19,714 nt of DNA from an uncultured Methanofollis sp. GTDB taxonomy: Archaea > Halobacteriota > Methanomicrobia > Methanomicrobiales > Methanofollaceae. Each line of letters opens with the position of its first letter. Positions within the stretch are counted from its first letter, which is position 1. Below, piece after piece: positions 1-7,738 of this stretch. The notes beneath the pieces were generated by a model, which was given only the letters and a program-made list of their open reading frames with translations, made no database searches and was not told the DNA's origin. The stretch is from positions 1 through 19,714 of the forward strand of contig NZ_CALFSA010000056.1 of the NCBI RefSeq assembly GCF_937919355.1, given 5' to 3'. The position numbers and the translations under genes are program-made.

Positions 1-82
1 CGGAGATCCTCCTCTCCCTCCCGTATCCGGCGGTATGAGGAGGGATTTTACGCTCGCACAACCTATTCTATGAATTCACACT

Positions 83-89
83 GTGATCC
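83..89 (+). promoter_or_regulatory. Ribosome binding site of the histidine kinase gene
   Basis: GTGATCC lies three bases before the ATG at 93. It is complementary to the GGATCAC part of the usual archaeal 16S rRNA 3' end, which supports this start. The match is seen directly; the anti-SD sequence of this organism is assumed from related archaea. Confidence 0.55.
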
Positions 90-92
90 CCG

Positions 93-1805
93 ATGCTCTG
101 GCAGTACTCACCTCTTGTTCTCCCTCTTCTCATCCCGGCCATCATGACAGGTGTCCTTGCAGCGATTGCATGGTACAACCGGAGGGTTGCCGGAGGACCG
201 GCACTCACGCTCTTCCTCCTGGGTGCGACGACCTGGAGCGCCGCCTATGCGCTGTCCCTCGCCGTCGCCGACCTCCCCTCAAGCCTCCTCTGTACCTATG
301 TCGAGTATGCGGGCATCATGGCGGCCTCTCTCGGTTTTGTCTTCTTCGTCCTCTCCTATACCGGCCGGGAGAGTCTCCTCACCCGTACATGGCGGTGCGC
401 CCTCCTGCTCTTCCCGGCTTTTGTCTCCGCCGCCCTCCTCACCAACGACTTCCACCACCTGTACTATACCGGCTTTACACCGGTGGTCGCTGCCGGTGCC
501 ATCATATGGGCCTTCTCCCACGGTCCGCTCTTCTGGGTGGCATGGGCCGGTTTCACTGCGATGAACCTTTTCGGGATTGCCCTGCTGGTCAACCATTTCA
601 TCTCGTCTCCCCGCGTGTACCGCCCACAGATCGGGCTCCTCCTGATCGCGTCGACCATTCCCCTGGTGGCCAACATCCTCTATGTCTTCAGCATGGGGCC
701 TGTACGGTTGCTGGACCTGACGCCGCTGAGTTTCCTTGTCACCGGCCTGACCCTGGAGATGGCGACGGTCAGGTACGGTCTCTTCTCTGTCATGCCTGCG
801 GCGCGGTCCCTCCTCCCCGGGGTCATGACAGACGGTGTGGTCGTGGTCAACGAGGGCGGCGTCATCGTCGACATCAACCCGGCAGCGGCAGGTATTGCCG
901 GGGTGACCGAGGATGACGCGATAGGCCGCCCCCTCGATCAGGTCCTGCCGGTGCTTGCACCTGTCATTGCAGGATGTCGGGATGAGAAAGGGGTCGAGGA
1001 GACCGAGGTGGAGATGACGGTCGCAGGATTGCCCAGGACCTTTGCTGTGCGGTGCCAGCACGCCGGTGCCTCCTCCTCTGGCCTGCACGGGTGCCTCTTC
1101 GTCCTCCACGACGTCACCGAACTGCGGAGTGAACAGGCCGCACTCAGGAAGGCGAACGAGAGATTGAACCTGCTTGAAGGGATCACCCGCCACGACACCC
1201 TCAACCTCCTTGCAGGCGTCATCGGTTACCTCGACATCGCCCTGGAGTCGGACGACCCCCGGGAGGTCAGGGGATATATCAGAAAGAGCCTCGATGCCGC
1301 CGGCACGATCCGCCAGCAGATGGAGTTTACCCGCGAGTATCAGGCGGTAGGGCTGAACACCCCGCAGTGGTTCGACCTGAGGGGCGTGGCAGAGAGAGCA
1401 CTGGGGGCGGCAGTGCGGGGCAGGGTGCGCACCGAGGTCGCCGTCGGCGGTGTGGAGGTCTATGCCGACCCCCTCCTTGAACGGGCCCTTTACAACCTTG
1501 TCGACAATGCCCTGGAGCATGGCGGGGGGGTGACGGTCATGAAGATATCCTGCCGTCCCGAGTGCAAGTGGGAGGGCGATGGCTTCACCATTGTCGTGGA
1601 GGACAACGGCGTCGGTGTCCCCGATGAGAAGAAGGAGACGATATTCCTCAAGGGTGTCGGGAGACACACCGGCCTTGGCCTCTTTCTCGTCCGGGAGATC
1701 CTGGGGATCACTGGCATGACGATCCGGGAGATAGGGACACCCGGTGCCGGGGCCAGGTTCGAGATCTCTGTCCCGCCGGGACGTTTCAGGCTCAGCAGGT
1801 GTTAG
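93..1805 (+). CDS. Membrane sensor histidine kinase (7TM-PAS-HATPase)
   Basis: This 570-residue protein is predicted to autophosphorylate on histidine in response to a signal and pass the phosphate to an unlinked response regulator. Residues 1-235 hold about seven hydrophobic segments and end in the LDLTPLSFLVTGL...RYGLF pattern typical of the N-terminal 7TM domain of archaeal histidine kinases. Residues about 240-345 are a PAS domain (VVVVNEGGVIVDINPAA). The phospho-acceptor box is TRHDTLNLL with His367, the RHDxxN form common in methanogens. The ATPase domain has an N box (LVDNALEHGG, Asn472), G1 (EDNGVGVP, 503-510) and G2 (GLGLFLV, 527-533). There is no receiver domain and no response regulator gene nearby, so the partner is encoded elsewhere. 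The signal is unknown. All kinase motifs are intact. The stop codon overlaps that of the convergent methyltransferase gene. Confidence 0.92.
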   Translation: MLWQYSPLVLPLLIPAIMTGVLAAIAWYNRRVAGGPALTLFLLGATTWSAAYALSLAVADLPSSLLCTYVEYAGIMAASLGFVFFVLSYTGRESLLTRTWRCALLLFPAFVSAALLTNDFHHLYYTGFTPVVAAGAIIWAFSHGPLFWVAWAGFTAMNLFGIALLVNHFISSPRVYRPQIGLLLIASTIPLVANILYVFSMGPVRLLDLTPLSFLVTGLTLEMATVRYGLFSVMPAARSLLPGVMTDGVVVVNEGGVIVDINPAAAGIAGVTEDDAIGRPLDQVLPVLAPVIAGCRDEKGVEETEVEMTVAGLPRTFAVRCQHAGASSSGLHGCLFVLHDVTELRSEQAALRKANERLNLLEGITRHDTLNLLAGVIGYLDIALESDDPREVRGYIRKSLDAAGTIRQQMEFTREYQAVGLNTPQWFDLRGVAERALGAAVRGRVRTEVAVGGVEVYADPLLERALYNLVDNALEHGGGVTVMKISCRPECKWEGDGFTIVVEDNGVGVPDEKKETIFLKGVGRHTGLGLFLVREILGITGMTIREIGTPGAGARFEISVPPGRFRLSRC

Positions 1806-2392
1806 TCATCGCGCCCGGCGCAACGGCCGCAGCGGCAGAGGTCGCGGCTGATCCGGAGCACGAGGAGGTCTTCGTCCTCCACCCTCTCCTCCGCGGCGAG
1901 GAGCACGATATAGCCGAGGTCGGTGAAGAGTTTCCGCACCTCGTCGGGGCCTGTCAGGGAGGAGACGAGGAGGAGGACGCGGCCAAAGGGCGCAAGCACC
2001 CGCCCGACGTCGGCGGCAAAGCGTTCGATCGTCGCTCTGCCCGTCGGCCCGCCGTCAAGTGCGTATTCCAGCCAGTCGTCGATCCTCTCCTCCGGTTGTG
2101 TCGGGAGGTACGGCGGGTTGAAGAGGACGAGGTCGAAGGGGCCGCGGACTCCTGCCATCAGGTCGGTCCGCACCGTCTCGACGCCCCTCCCCCGCCCCGC
2201 ACCAACGGCGTGGGGGTTGATGTCTGTGGCGGCGACACTCGCCGCCCGGCCGAGGAGGGCCGCCGAGACCGCCCCGCTCCCGCACCCGACTTCGAGGACG
2301 CGGTCGTCTGGCCGCACCTCCGCAAGGGCGGCGTCGCGGAGGAGGAAGGTGTCCTCCGCGGGTTCGTAGACCTGGTCGTGCTGGTACTCCAT
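1802..2392 (-). CDS. HemK2/Mtq2-type protein glutamine methyltransferase
   Basis: This 196-residue class I SAM-dependent methyltransferase has the SAM loop VLEVGCGSG (residues 32-40), an acidic residue in ATDINPHAV (Asp57) and the catalytic NPPYLP motif (92-97). NPPY is the signature of enzymes that methylate an amide nitrogen. The short length and the N-terminal YEPAEDTFLL segment match the archaeal/eukaryotic HemK2-Mtq2 group, whose known target is the Gln of the GGQ motif in the translation release factor (aRF1 in archaea). That target is inferred from the family. The C-terminus has a small cysteine cluster (CRCGRC, 186-191), which is odd for the family; its role is unknown. The ATG at 2392 is preceded by a weak GCAGGA. 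The gene converges on the histidine kinase, with a stop-codon overlap. Confidence 0.88.
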   Translation of the reverse strand: MEYQHDQVYEPAEDTFLLRDAALAEVRPDDRVLEVGCGSGAVSAALLGRAASVAATDINPHAVGAGRGRGVETVRTDLMAGVRGPFDLVLFNPPYLPTQPEERIDDWLEYALDGGPTGRATIERFAADVGRVLAPFGRVLLLVSSLTGPDEVRKLFTDLGYIVLLAAEERVEDEDLLVLRISRDLCRCGRCAGRDD

Positions 2393-2667
2393 TCCTGCCT
2401 ATCTGGTTGGGCCTTCTCCACCTTATCCCTGTGGAGGAAGGACCTCTTCTGTATCATTGCCCGGCAAATATTTCTCCTAATCCGGGTATTTTCATCATGC
2501 AGATGGCGCGCCGGCGCTCTGCAGCGCTGTTTCTATTCTAAACGAGATTATTTTCAAGATCATATATTTTTCATCCCCCAATGGCGCGATGAAACTCTGT
2601 TGCGCATCTGAATGTTAAATGGTTGTATCAATATCTTTAATAGGCGTCTCAGTCACCCCTCCATTGT
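2393..2667. promoter_or_regulatory. AT-rich divergent promoter region
   Basis: This 275-bp spacer separates the methyltransferase gene (leftward) from the secreted-protein gene (rightward) and is clearly richer in A+T than the flanking genes. TATA-like boxes are CTTTAATA at 2635-2642 for the rightward gene; GGATAAGG (2428 to 2421) or AAATATTT (2473 to 2466) on the minus strand for the methyltransferase; and a further ATATATTTT at 2562-2570 that is not at the usual distance from either gene. I see no convincing coding frame. Whether the extra box drives a small RNA is unknown. Confidence 0.5.
2635..2642 (+). promoter_or_regulatory. TATA-like box for the secreted-protein gene
   Basis: CTTTAATA is about 26 bases before the ATG at 2668, which predicts transcription starting at or a few bases before the start codon. 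No ribosome site precedes the ATG (the bases before it are CCTCCATTGT), so the mRNA is probably leaderless or nearly so. This is an inference from spacing. Confidence 0.5.
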
Positions 2668-3126
2668 ATGAGGTCGAAGATGCTGATTGTGACGGCGCTG
2701 CTCTGCGCCTTCCTGCTGGTACCGGGAGGTGCTGCGGCAGACCTTGCTGATGACAGGGACTATCGTGTGACTGCGGGATATGACGAATTTGTCAATGCAC
2801 TTGAGTCCGTCTCCCCGCAGGCCCAGATCCACACCATCGGCCAGAACGGAATCGAATGGTTCTCCGTGAATGTACCCGAGGGTACGACAAAGCTCTCGGT
2901 AAAACTGGACTGGGGAGACACGTCCGATGTCCTTGCTCTGACAGTCTATGACCCGATTTCTGCTGTCGGGACATACTATGACAGCGACGACGGCATAACA
3001 GATGGGTGCACCTGTTTTTCCCTCTCCCAGTCCTTTGGAATTCTGCCCGGTGAATGGCACCTGCGGGTCGTCGGGGAGGATGTCGAAGGGACCGAGGACT
3101 ACACGATGCAGCACAAACTTTCATGA
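2668..3126 (+). CDS. Secreted PPC-like beta-sandwich protein of unknown function
   Basis: I do not recognise a named family with certainty. The 152-residue protein starts with a signal peptide (basic MRSK, hydrophobic core to about residue 20, likely cleavage after GGAAA near 24). The mature part has alternating beta strands such as IEWFSVNVPEGTTKLSVKLD, LALTVYDPISAVGTYYD and EWHLRVVGED. This resembles the pre-peptidase C-terminal (PPC) type of extracellular jelly-roll domain, which usually binds or stabilises rather than catalyses. A GCTCF pair of cysteines could form a bond. There is no C-terminal anchor. Its stop overlaps the start of the membrane-anchored regulator (ATGA at 3123-3126), so the two are translated together and probably act together. 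Function in surface sensing is inferred only from this coupling. Confidence 0.8.
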   Translation: MRSKMLIVTALLCAFLLVPGGAAADLADDRDYRVTAGYDEFVNALESVSPQAQIHTIGQNGIEWFSVNVPEGTTKLSVKLDWGDTSDVLALTVYDPISAVGTYYDSDDGITDGCTCFSLSQSFGILPGEWHLRVVGEDVEGTEDYTMQHKLS

Positions 3127-3941
3127 GCAGTAGGTGCCTAGAGCGTGTGCCCTGTTTGAGGGCAACTCTCATCTCCTTTTTTCTACTGCTTGTTCTCGTT
3201 TGCCCGGTATCAGCAGACCGCTATCTTTTCGATCCGGCATATGACCCCGGTGAAGGTCCGGAGTGGGATGATACCGACATGAAATCTGTCACCAGACTCC
3301 CGGTGGCCCATGCCCTCTCCCATTTCCTTCTCCTTATCTGTTTTGTCCCTCTTCTGGTGGCGCCCTCCACCCTCCTATCTGTACTTATCTCTTTTGCAGT
3401 CCTCGGCACCAGGTCCCGGCAGAGCAAGAGCGTGCTCAGCAACCCGGTCAGGTCCGAGATCATCGCGTGCATCCGTGCGAACCCGGGCATCCCCTTCTCC
3501 GAGATCGTGAGGGAGATCGGGAGCAACACCGGGACAGTCCAGTATCACCTCTGGGTGTTGAGGAAAGAAGGCTATCTTATCGCCTCGCGGGTGGACGGGC
3601 AGAGCGGGTACTTCCTCCCCGGCCAGGGGTATAGTATGATAGAGCAGCAGGTGATGATCTGTCTCCGGAACAGGACCGGGCGGAAGATCCTCTGTCTCCT
3701 CATCCAGCGCCCGGGTATCAACCAGAGTCGGATTGCAGAAATACTCGGCCTCTCGCGGTCAGCCGTTGCCTGGCATATGAAAAGGATGGTTTCCGTCGTC
3801 TCGTCATGGCAGGACGGGCGGTCGATGTGCTATGCCCTCGAACCCGGGGCTGCTGCCGTGCTCAGGGAGGAGCATGCCGCCTCTTCAGGTGGTCTTCCTG
3901 CGTTTGACCACGGGTCAGAGGACGACCACAGCACTGCCTGA
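3123..3941 (+). CDS. Membrane-anchored regulator with two winged-helix domains
   Basis: This 272-residue protein has a hydrophobic segment at 14-31, a short acidic outside loop (about 32-60, rich in D, P and G), a long hydrophobic stretch at 62-95, then a cytoplasmic part with two winged-helix DNA-binding domains. The first (105-168) contains NPVRSEIIACIRANPGIPFSEIV followed by TGTVQYHLWVLRKEG; the second (175-240) contains GRKILCLLIQRPGINQSRIAEI and SRSAVAWHMKRM. Both have the recognition-helix pattern of ArsR/MarR-like helix-turn-helix proteins. A membrane-tethered DNA-binding protein suggests one-component signalling. The start at 3123 overlaps the upstream stop as ATGA; the same frame is open upstream to 3054 but that part is the antiparallel-looking shadow of the neighbour. 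The ligand and target genes are unknown. Confidence 0.82.
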   Translation: MSSRCLERVPCLRATLISFFLLLVLVCPVSADRYLFDPAYDPGEGPEWDDTDMKSVTRLPVAHALSHFLLLICFVPLLVAPSTLLSVLISFAVLGTRSRQSKSVLSNPVRSEIIACIRANPGIPFSEIVREIGSNTGTVQYHLWVLRKEGYLIASRVDGQSGYFLPGQGYSMIEQQVMICLRNRTGRKILCLLIQRPGINQSRIAEILGLSRSAVAWHMKRMVSVVSSWQDGRSMCYALEPGAAAVLREEHAASSGGLPAFDHGSEDDHSTA

Positions 3942-4035
3942 GTGCCGCAGAGATCGCGGCTGGCCCTCTCCCCCTCCCGAACCGAATGTCTTAATGGCGT
4001 GCCGCGCCACCACCGGGAAGAGGAGGCGCCTGGAC

Positions 4036-4040
4036 GGAGG
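4036..4040 (+). promoter_or_regulatory. Shine-Dalgarno site of the SLC13 permease gene
   Basis: GGAGG lies eight bases before the ATG at 4049 and fixes this start. A weak TATA-like TCTTAATG at 3989-3996 would give a leader of roughly 30 bases. The ribosome site is good; the promoter call is weak. Confidence 0.55.
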
Positions 4041-4048
4041 GACGTGGC

Positions 4049-5827
4049 ATGGAGACAGAGATCATCCTGATGTTCCTTGTTCTCGGGATCGCGTTCGTGC
4101 TCTTCGTCACCGAACTCATCCGGGTCGACCTTGTCGCCCTCCTCGTCCTCCTCCTGCTCTTCTGGTTCGGCCTTGTCACCCCTCAGGAGGCGATCGCGGG
4201 GTTTGCCAGCAACGCCGTGATCGCCATCATCTCGGTGATGATCCTGGGGGGCGGGATCGAACGCACAGGCATCATGAGCCACCTCAGTCGGTCCATCGTC
4301 GGCATTGCCGGGAATGGAGAGAGACGGCTTCGCACACTCTTCTCCGTTTCCGTCGGCCTCGTCTCCGCATTCATACCGGCCATCGGGTCGGTCGCCCTCT
4401 TCCAGCCCGCCCTGATGCGGGCCGCAAAAATGACCGCGGTCCCTCCCTCCCGCCTTGTCATGCCGATGGGTTTTGCGGCGCTCTGCGGCGGCACCCTCAC
4501 CATGATCGGGTCAGGGGCCCTGATCCTCCTGAACGACCTCATGGTCGCCAGCGGTGCGGAGGCGTTCGGGTTCTTCACGGCGACGCCGGCGGGCCTCATC
4601 CTCCTCTCCATGGAAGTCATCTACTTCCTCCTGCTGGGGGCATATGTCCTCCCTCCCGGCTGCGCCGGGGCCAACCGACAAGACCTCGTGGACACCTGGC
4701 ACCTGCCCGCGGAGATGCACCACTACCTCATCCCGGCCTCCAGTCCTCTCGCCGGCAGGGAGCGGGAAGAGGTGCGCCTGAAAACCGACTACTCCCTCCA
4801 CCTCCTCGCCGTCACCGAAGAGGATGAGGTCTCCTACGCGCCGTGGCGGCACGCCACCCTGCGTGCCGGGCAGTACGTCACCCTCCTCGGGAGAGAGGAA
4901 GACGCAGAGCGCTTCGCGGCCGACTGCTCGCTCCTGCCCGTCCCCGACCGGGAGCGCCTCTCCGCGAGGGTGGGAGGGGCGTATGCCGGGTTCGCGGAAT
5001 TCATGGTCAGGCCGCACGCCCCGGTCGTCGGCCGGACCTTCAGGGCGATCGCGTTCAGAAAGACCTACGGCGTCGAACCCCTCATGCTCTCCTCACGGGG
5101 CGTCGAGATGCGCATGGACTTCTCCGACACCCCTCTCACCGCCGGCGACACCGTCGTGGTCTTCGGGCCATGGAACAACATCCACGCCCTTGCCGCCGAC
5201 CCGAACTTCGTGCTCTCTACACGAGTCGAGGAACCCGCGATGCGCCGGGAGAAGGCGCCCATCGCCCTCCTCTGTTTTGCCGGGGGGATAGCCCTCACCC
5301 TCACCGGCATCCCGATCTCCATGGGCCTCCTCACCGGGGCGCTCGTCATGGTCCTTGCCGGCGTGCTCACCATCGACGAGGCCTACCGCACCATCGACTG
5401 GAAGACGGTCTTCCTGCTCGCGGGCCTCATCCCCCTCGGGACCGCGATGATCACCACCGGGACGGCGGCACTGATCGCCGGCACCGTGGTCCCGCTCGTC
5501 GGGGACGCCCACCCCCTCCTGCTCTTCATCGGCGTCGGCGCACTCGCGACCCTCTTCTCCCTGCTGATGTCCAATCTCGGCGCCGTCGTCATCCTGGTCC
5601 CGATCGCCTTCCTCGTCGGCGCCGAGACCGGGACCGACCCCCGCGGCCTCGCCCTCCTTGTGGGACTCTGCGCCTCCAACTCGTTCCTCCTGCCGACGCA
5701 CCAGGTGAACGCCTTTCTCATGTCCTCGGGCGACTACCACACGGTTGATTATCTCCGGGCAGGCGGGGTATTGACTGTCCTCTTCCTCCTCATCGTCTCG
5801 GGATGGATTTATATTGTGTTTGGATAA
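4049..5827 (+). CDS. SLC13/ArsB-fold anion permease with two RCK_C domains
   Basis: This 592-residue membrane carrier is predicted to move an inorganic or organic anion across the cell membrane. Residues 1-205 contain several membrane helices, including the re-entrant-loop style segment IPAIGSVALFQPALM near 109-123. Residues about 218-295 and 310-390 are two soluble TrkA-C/RCK_C regulatory domains (each with the tail form LRAGQYVTLLG or LTAGDTVVVFG). Residues 403-592 hold the second helix bundle, with a second loop MSNLGAVVILVPIAF and LCASNSFLLPTHQVNAFL. This order (helices, RCK_C pair, helices) is that of SLC13-like SAC1/SLT sulfate-type permeases. Substrate is not shown by the sequence; the downstream sulfur genes make sulfate, sulfite or thiosulfate the best guess. 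It heads the co-directional run to 9122. Confidence 0.88.
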   Translation: METEIILMFLVLGIAFVLFVTELIRVDLVALLVLLLLFWFGLVTPQEAIAGFASNAVIAIISVMILGGGIERTGIMSHLSRSIVGIAGNGERRLRTLFSVSVGLVSAFIPAIGSVALFQPALMRAAKMTAVPPSRLVMPMGFAALCGGTLTMIGSGALILLNDLMVASGAEAFGFFTATPAGLILLSMEVIYFLLLGAYVLPPGCAGANRQDLVDTWHLPAEMHHYLIPASSPLAGREREEVRLKTDYSLHLLAVTEEDEVSYAPWRHATLRAGQYVTLLGREEDAERFAADCSLLPVPDRERLSARVGGAYAGFAEFMVRPHAPVVGRTFRAIAFRKTYGVEPLMLSSRGVEMRMDFSDTPLTAGDTVVVFGPWNNIHALAADPNFVLSTRVEEPAMRREKAPIALLCFAGGIALTLTGIPISMGLLTGALVMVLAGVLTIDEAYRTIDWKTVFLLAGLIPLGTAMITTGTAALIAGTVVPLVGDAHPLLLFIGVGALATLFSLLMSNLGAVVILVPIAFLVGAETGTDPRGLALLVGLCASNSFLLPTHQVNAFLMSSGDYHTVDYLRAGGVLTVLFLLIVSGWIYIVFG

Positions 5828-5862
5828 TCATCCGCGCCAGAGATGGATGGAGTGGACGGAGA

Positions 5863-7227
5863 ATGGTGATTCAGCAGTTCTTCATACCGGGCATTGCGCA
5901 CAGTTCCTATCTTGTCGGTACGGCCGGCACCTGCGCCGTCATCGACCCGGCGCGTGACATCGACCGTTACCTCGACGCCGCCGCAGACCTCGGATTCACG
6001 ATCACGCATGTCCTTGAGACGCACCTGCACGCCGATTTCGTCTCCGGCCACATGGACCTGGCGGAGAAGACCGGCGCCCGGATCTATGCGCCGGAATCGG
6101 GTTCATGCGCCTTCCCGCACGAACCGGTCGCCGACGGGACGCGGTTCTCGGTCGGGGATATCAGGTTCGACGTCCTCGATACGCCGGGGCACACCCCGGA
6201 CGGCGTCACCTACGTGGCCACCGACCTCTCCCGCGGCGACGAACCCGTCGCTGTCTTCCCCGGCGACACGCTCTTTGTCGGGGACGTGGGAAGACCCGAC
6301 CTCTTCCCCGGACAGGCGCGGGACCTTGCGGCGCACCTCTATGAAAGCCTGCACGATAAGATCCTCGCCCTCCCCGACCACTGCATGGTCTTTCCCGCGC
6401 ACGGCGCCGGGTCGCTCTGCGGCCGGGCGATGGGTTCGATGCGGTCGACCACCATCGGCTACGAGCGCCGGTATAACGCGGCATTGACGATCGCCGACAG
6501 GGAGGAGTTCGTCCGCTCGCTTACCACGGGCATGCCCCCGGCCCCCGACCACTTCAGCCGGTGCAGCGAGATCAACCGCCGCGGCCCGCCCCTCGTCCGC
6601 ACCCTCCCGGCGATCAGGCCGATGAAACCGGCCGAGTTCAGGGATCGGGCCGGGAAAGGCGATGCGGTCGTCCTCTCCGTCAACGACTACGCCGCGTTCG
6701 GGGGTCAGCATGTACCCGGCAGTTATCACATCGACCTTGCCGGGAACTTCTCCACCTTTGCCGGATGGGTGCTCCCGCCGGAGAGGGAGGTCCTGATCGT
6801 CGCCGGGAGTTGGGCAGAGGCGGAGGCGGCGGTGGTCATGCTCCGCCGCGTGGGACTGGACCGTGCCGTCGGCTACCTCGACGGCGGCGTCCATGCCTGG
6901 GTGACGGCCGGGTATCCAGCCGCTCATGTCCCTCAACTCTCGCCTGCGGAGACGCATGCGATGATCACGGGAGGAAGGGCAGTGCTGGTGGACGTGCGGG
7001 CGCCGGAGGAGTACGAGGAGGACCATGTCGAGGGTGCGGTCAATATCATGGTGACCGACCTGCGGGAGCGCTCAGCGGGCCTCGACCCTGCCCGGCCCCT
7101 CGTCGTCATGTGCAGGACGGGCCACCGTTCGAGCCTCGGGTGCAGCATCCTCAGGCAGAAAGGTTTTGTTGAGGTCTACAACGCCGCCGGCGGGACCACC
7201 GGCTACCGTGCGGCAGGATATGCCTGA
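5863..7227 (+). CDS. MBL-fold persulfide dioxygenase-like protein with two rhodanese domains (CstB type)
   Basis: This 454-residue protein joins a metallo-beta-lactamase domain (about 1-240) to two rhodanese domains. Metal-binding motifs are ETHLHADFVSGH (His54, His56, Asp58), TPGHTPDG (His110), FPGDTLF (Asp135) and FPAHGAG (His180). The set His54, His110, Asp135 corresponds to the single-iron triad of ETHE1-type persulfide dioxygenases; Phe59 replaces the His that would complete a second metal site. The first rhodanese (about 253-352) has IVAGSWAEAEAAV in place of a cysteine loop, so it is inactive. The second (about 358-454) has CRTGHRS with Cys417. This active/inactive layout matches CstB, which turns persulfides into thiosulfate. 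ATG 5863 is chosen because it begins the conserved MBL strand; ATG 5803 would overlap the permease gene. It lies 35 bases after the permease stop. Oxygen use in an anaerobe is uncertain. Confidence 0.88.
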   Translation: MVIQQFFIPGIAHSSYLVGTAGTCAVIDPARDIDRYLDAAADLGFTITHVLETHLHADFVSGHMDLAEKTGARIYAPESGSCAFPHEPVADGTRFSVGDIRFDVLDTPGHTPDGVTYVATDLSRGDEPVAVFPGDTLFVGDVGRPDLFPGQARDLAAHLYESLHDKILALPDHCMVFPAHGAGSLCGRAMGSMRSTTIGYERRYNAALTIADREEFVRSLTTGMPPAPDHFSRCSEINRRGPPLVRTLPAIRPMKPAEFRDRAGKGDAVVLSVNDYAAFGGQHVPGSYHIDLAGNFSTFAGWVLPPEREVLIVAGSWAEAEAAVVMLRRVGLDRAVGYLDGGVHAWVTAGYPAAHVPQLSPAETHAMITGGRAVLVDVRAPEEYEEDHVEGAVNIMVTDLRERSAGLDPARPLVVMCRTGHRSSLGCSILRQKGFVEVYNAAGGTTGYRAAGYA

Positions 7228-7231
7228 GGTG
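7226..7231 (+). promoter_or_regulatory. Ribosome site deciding the first YeeE/YedE start
   Basis: GAGGTG lies six bases before ATG 7238 and overlaps the upstream stop codon TGA (7225-7227). This favours 7238 over ATG 7220 or upstream in-frame starts that would run back into the MBL-rhodanese gene. Confidence 0.55.
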
Positions 7232-7237
7232 GCGGCA

Positions 7238-7738
7238 ATGGACTGGACACCTTATATCGCAGGCGCCGGGATCGGCGTGCTCAGCTGGCTTGCATTCCTC
7301 CTCTCCGACCGCCCCCTCGGGTGCTCGACGGCCTATGCCCGGGCGAGCGGCATGATCGAGCGTGCCGTCCGGGGGAAGGCGGTGCTGGACAGGGCCTACT
7401 ACAAACAGTTCGCCCCGCAGGTCGACTGGGAGGTGATGCTGGTGCTCGGCATCGTGCTCGGCGCCTTCGCGACGGCCTTCCTGACCGGGGAATTTGCCCT
7501 GGTCTGGGTCCCTCCGACTTTTGAAGCGGCATTCGGGCCGTCTGTCCCCCTGAGGATCGCCGTCGCCCTCGCCGGCGGCGTCCTGATGGGGATAGGTGCG
7601 CGCTGGGCCGGCGGGTGTACGAGCGGGCACGGGATCTCCGGCACTCTCCAGATGGCCCTCTCGAGCTGGGTGGCGGTCGTCGTCTTCTTTACAAGCGGCA
7701 TCCTCTCCGCCTTCCTCCTCTACGGGGTGTGGCCATGA
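7238..7738 (+). CDS. YeeE/YedE sulfur transporter, N-terminal half
   Basis: This 166-residue membrane protein carries the two cysteine motifs of the YeeE/YedE (Sulf_transp, TsuA) family: RPLGCSTAYARASG (Cys29) and ARWAGGCTSGHGISG (Cys127). In the family these cysteines relay thiosulfate or a related sulfur species through the membrane. There are about four hydrophobic segments (8-22, 67-88, 106-122, 142-160). It is about half the size of the one-chain family members, and the other half is the next gene, so the two are expected to form one transporter. It starts 10 bases after the MBL-rhodanese gene and overlaps the following gene by ATGA. The physiological substrate and direction are not shown by the sequence. 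Confidence 0.9.
   Translation: MDWTPYIAGAGIGVLSWLAFLLSDRPLGCSTAYARASGMIERAVRGKAVLDRAYYKQFAPQVDWEVMLVLGIVLGAFATAFLTGEFALVWVPPTFEAAFGPSVPLRIAVALAGGVLMGIGARWAGGCTSGHGISGTLQMALSSWVAVVVFFTSGILSAFLLYGVWP

Noticed and set aside
8..43. Inverted repeat CCTCCTC (8-14) and GAGGAGG (37-43) before the kinase gene
   Set aside because: The arms are low-complexity purine/pyrimidine runs and alternative pairings are equally good, so chance is likely; possibly the end of an upstream gene outside the window.
279..1667. A 462-codon open frame on the minus strand opposite the histidine kinase
   Set aside because: It has no domain, and the plus-strand frame has full kinase motifs. Long antisense frames are expected in GC-rich genes.
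5803..5862. Earlier start (ATG 5803) for the MBL-rhodanese gene
   Set aside because: It would overlap the permease gene by 25 bases and add 20 residues not typical for the family, which begins at the MVIQQFF strand.
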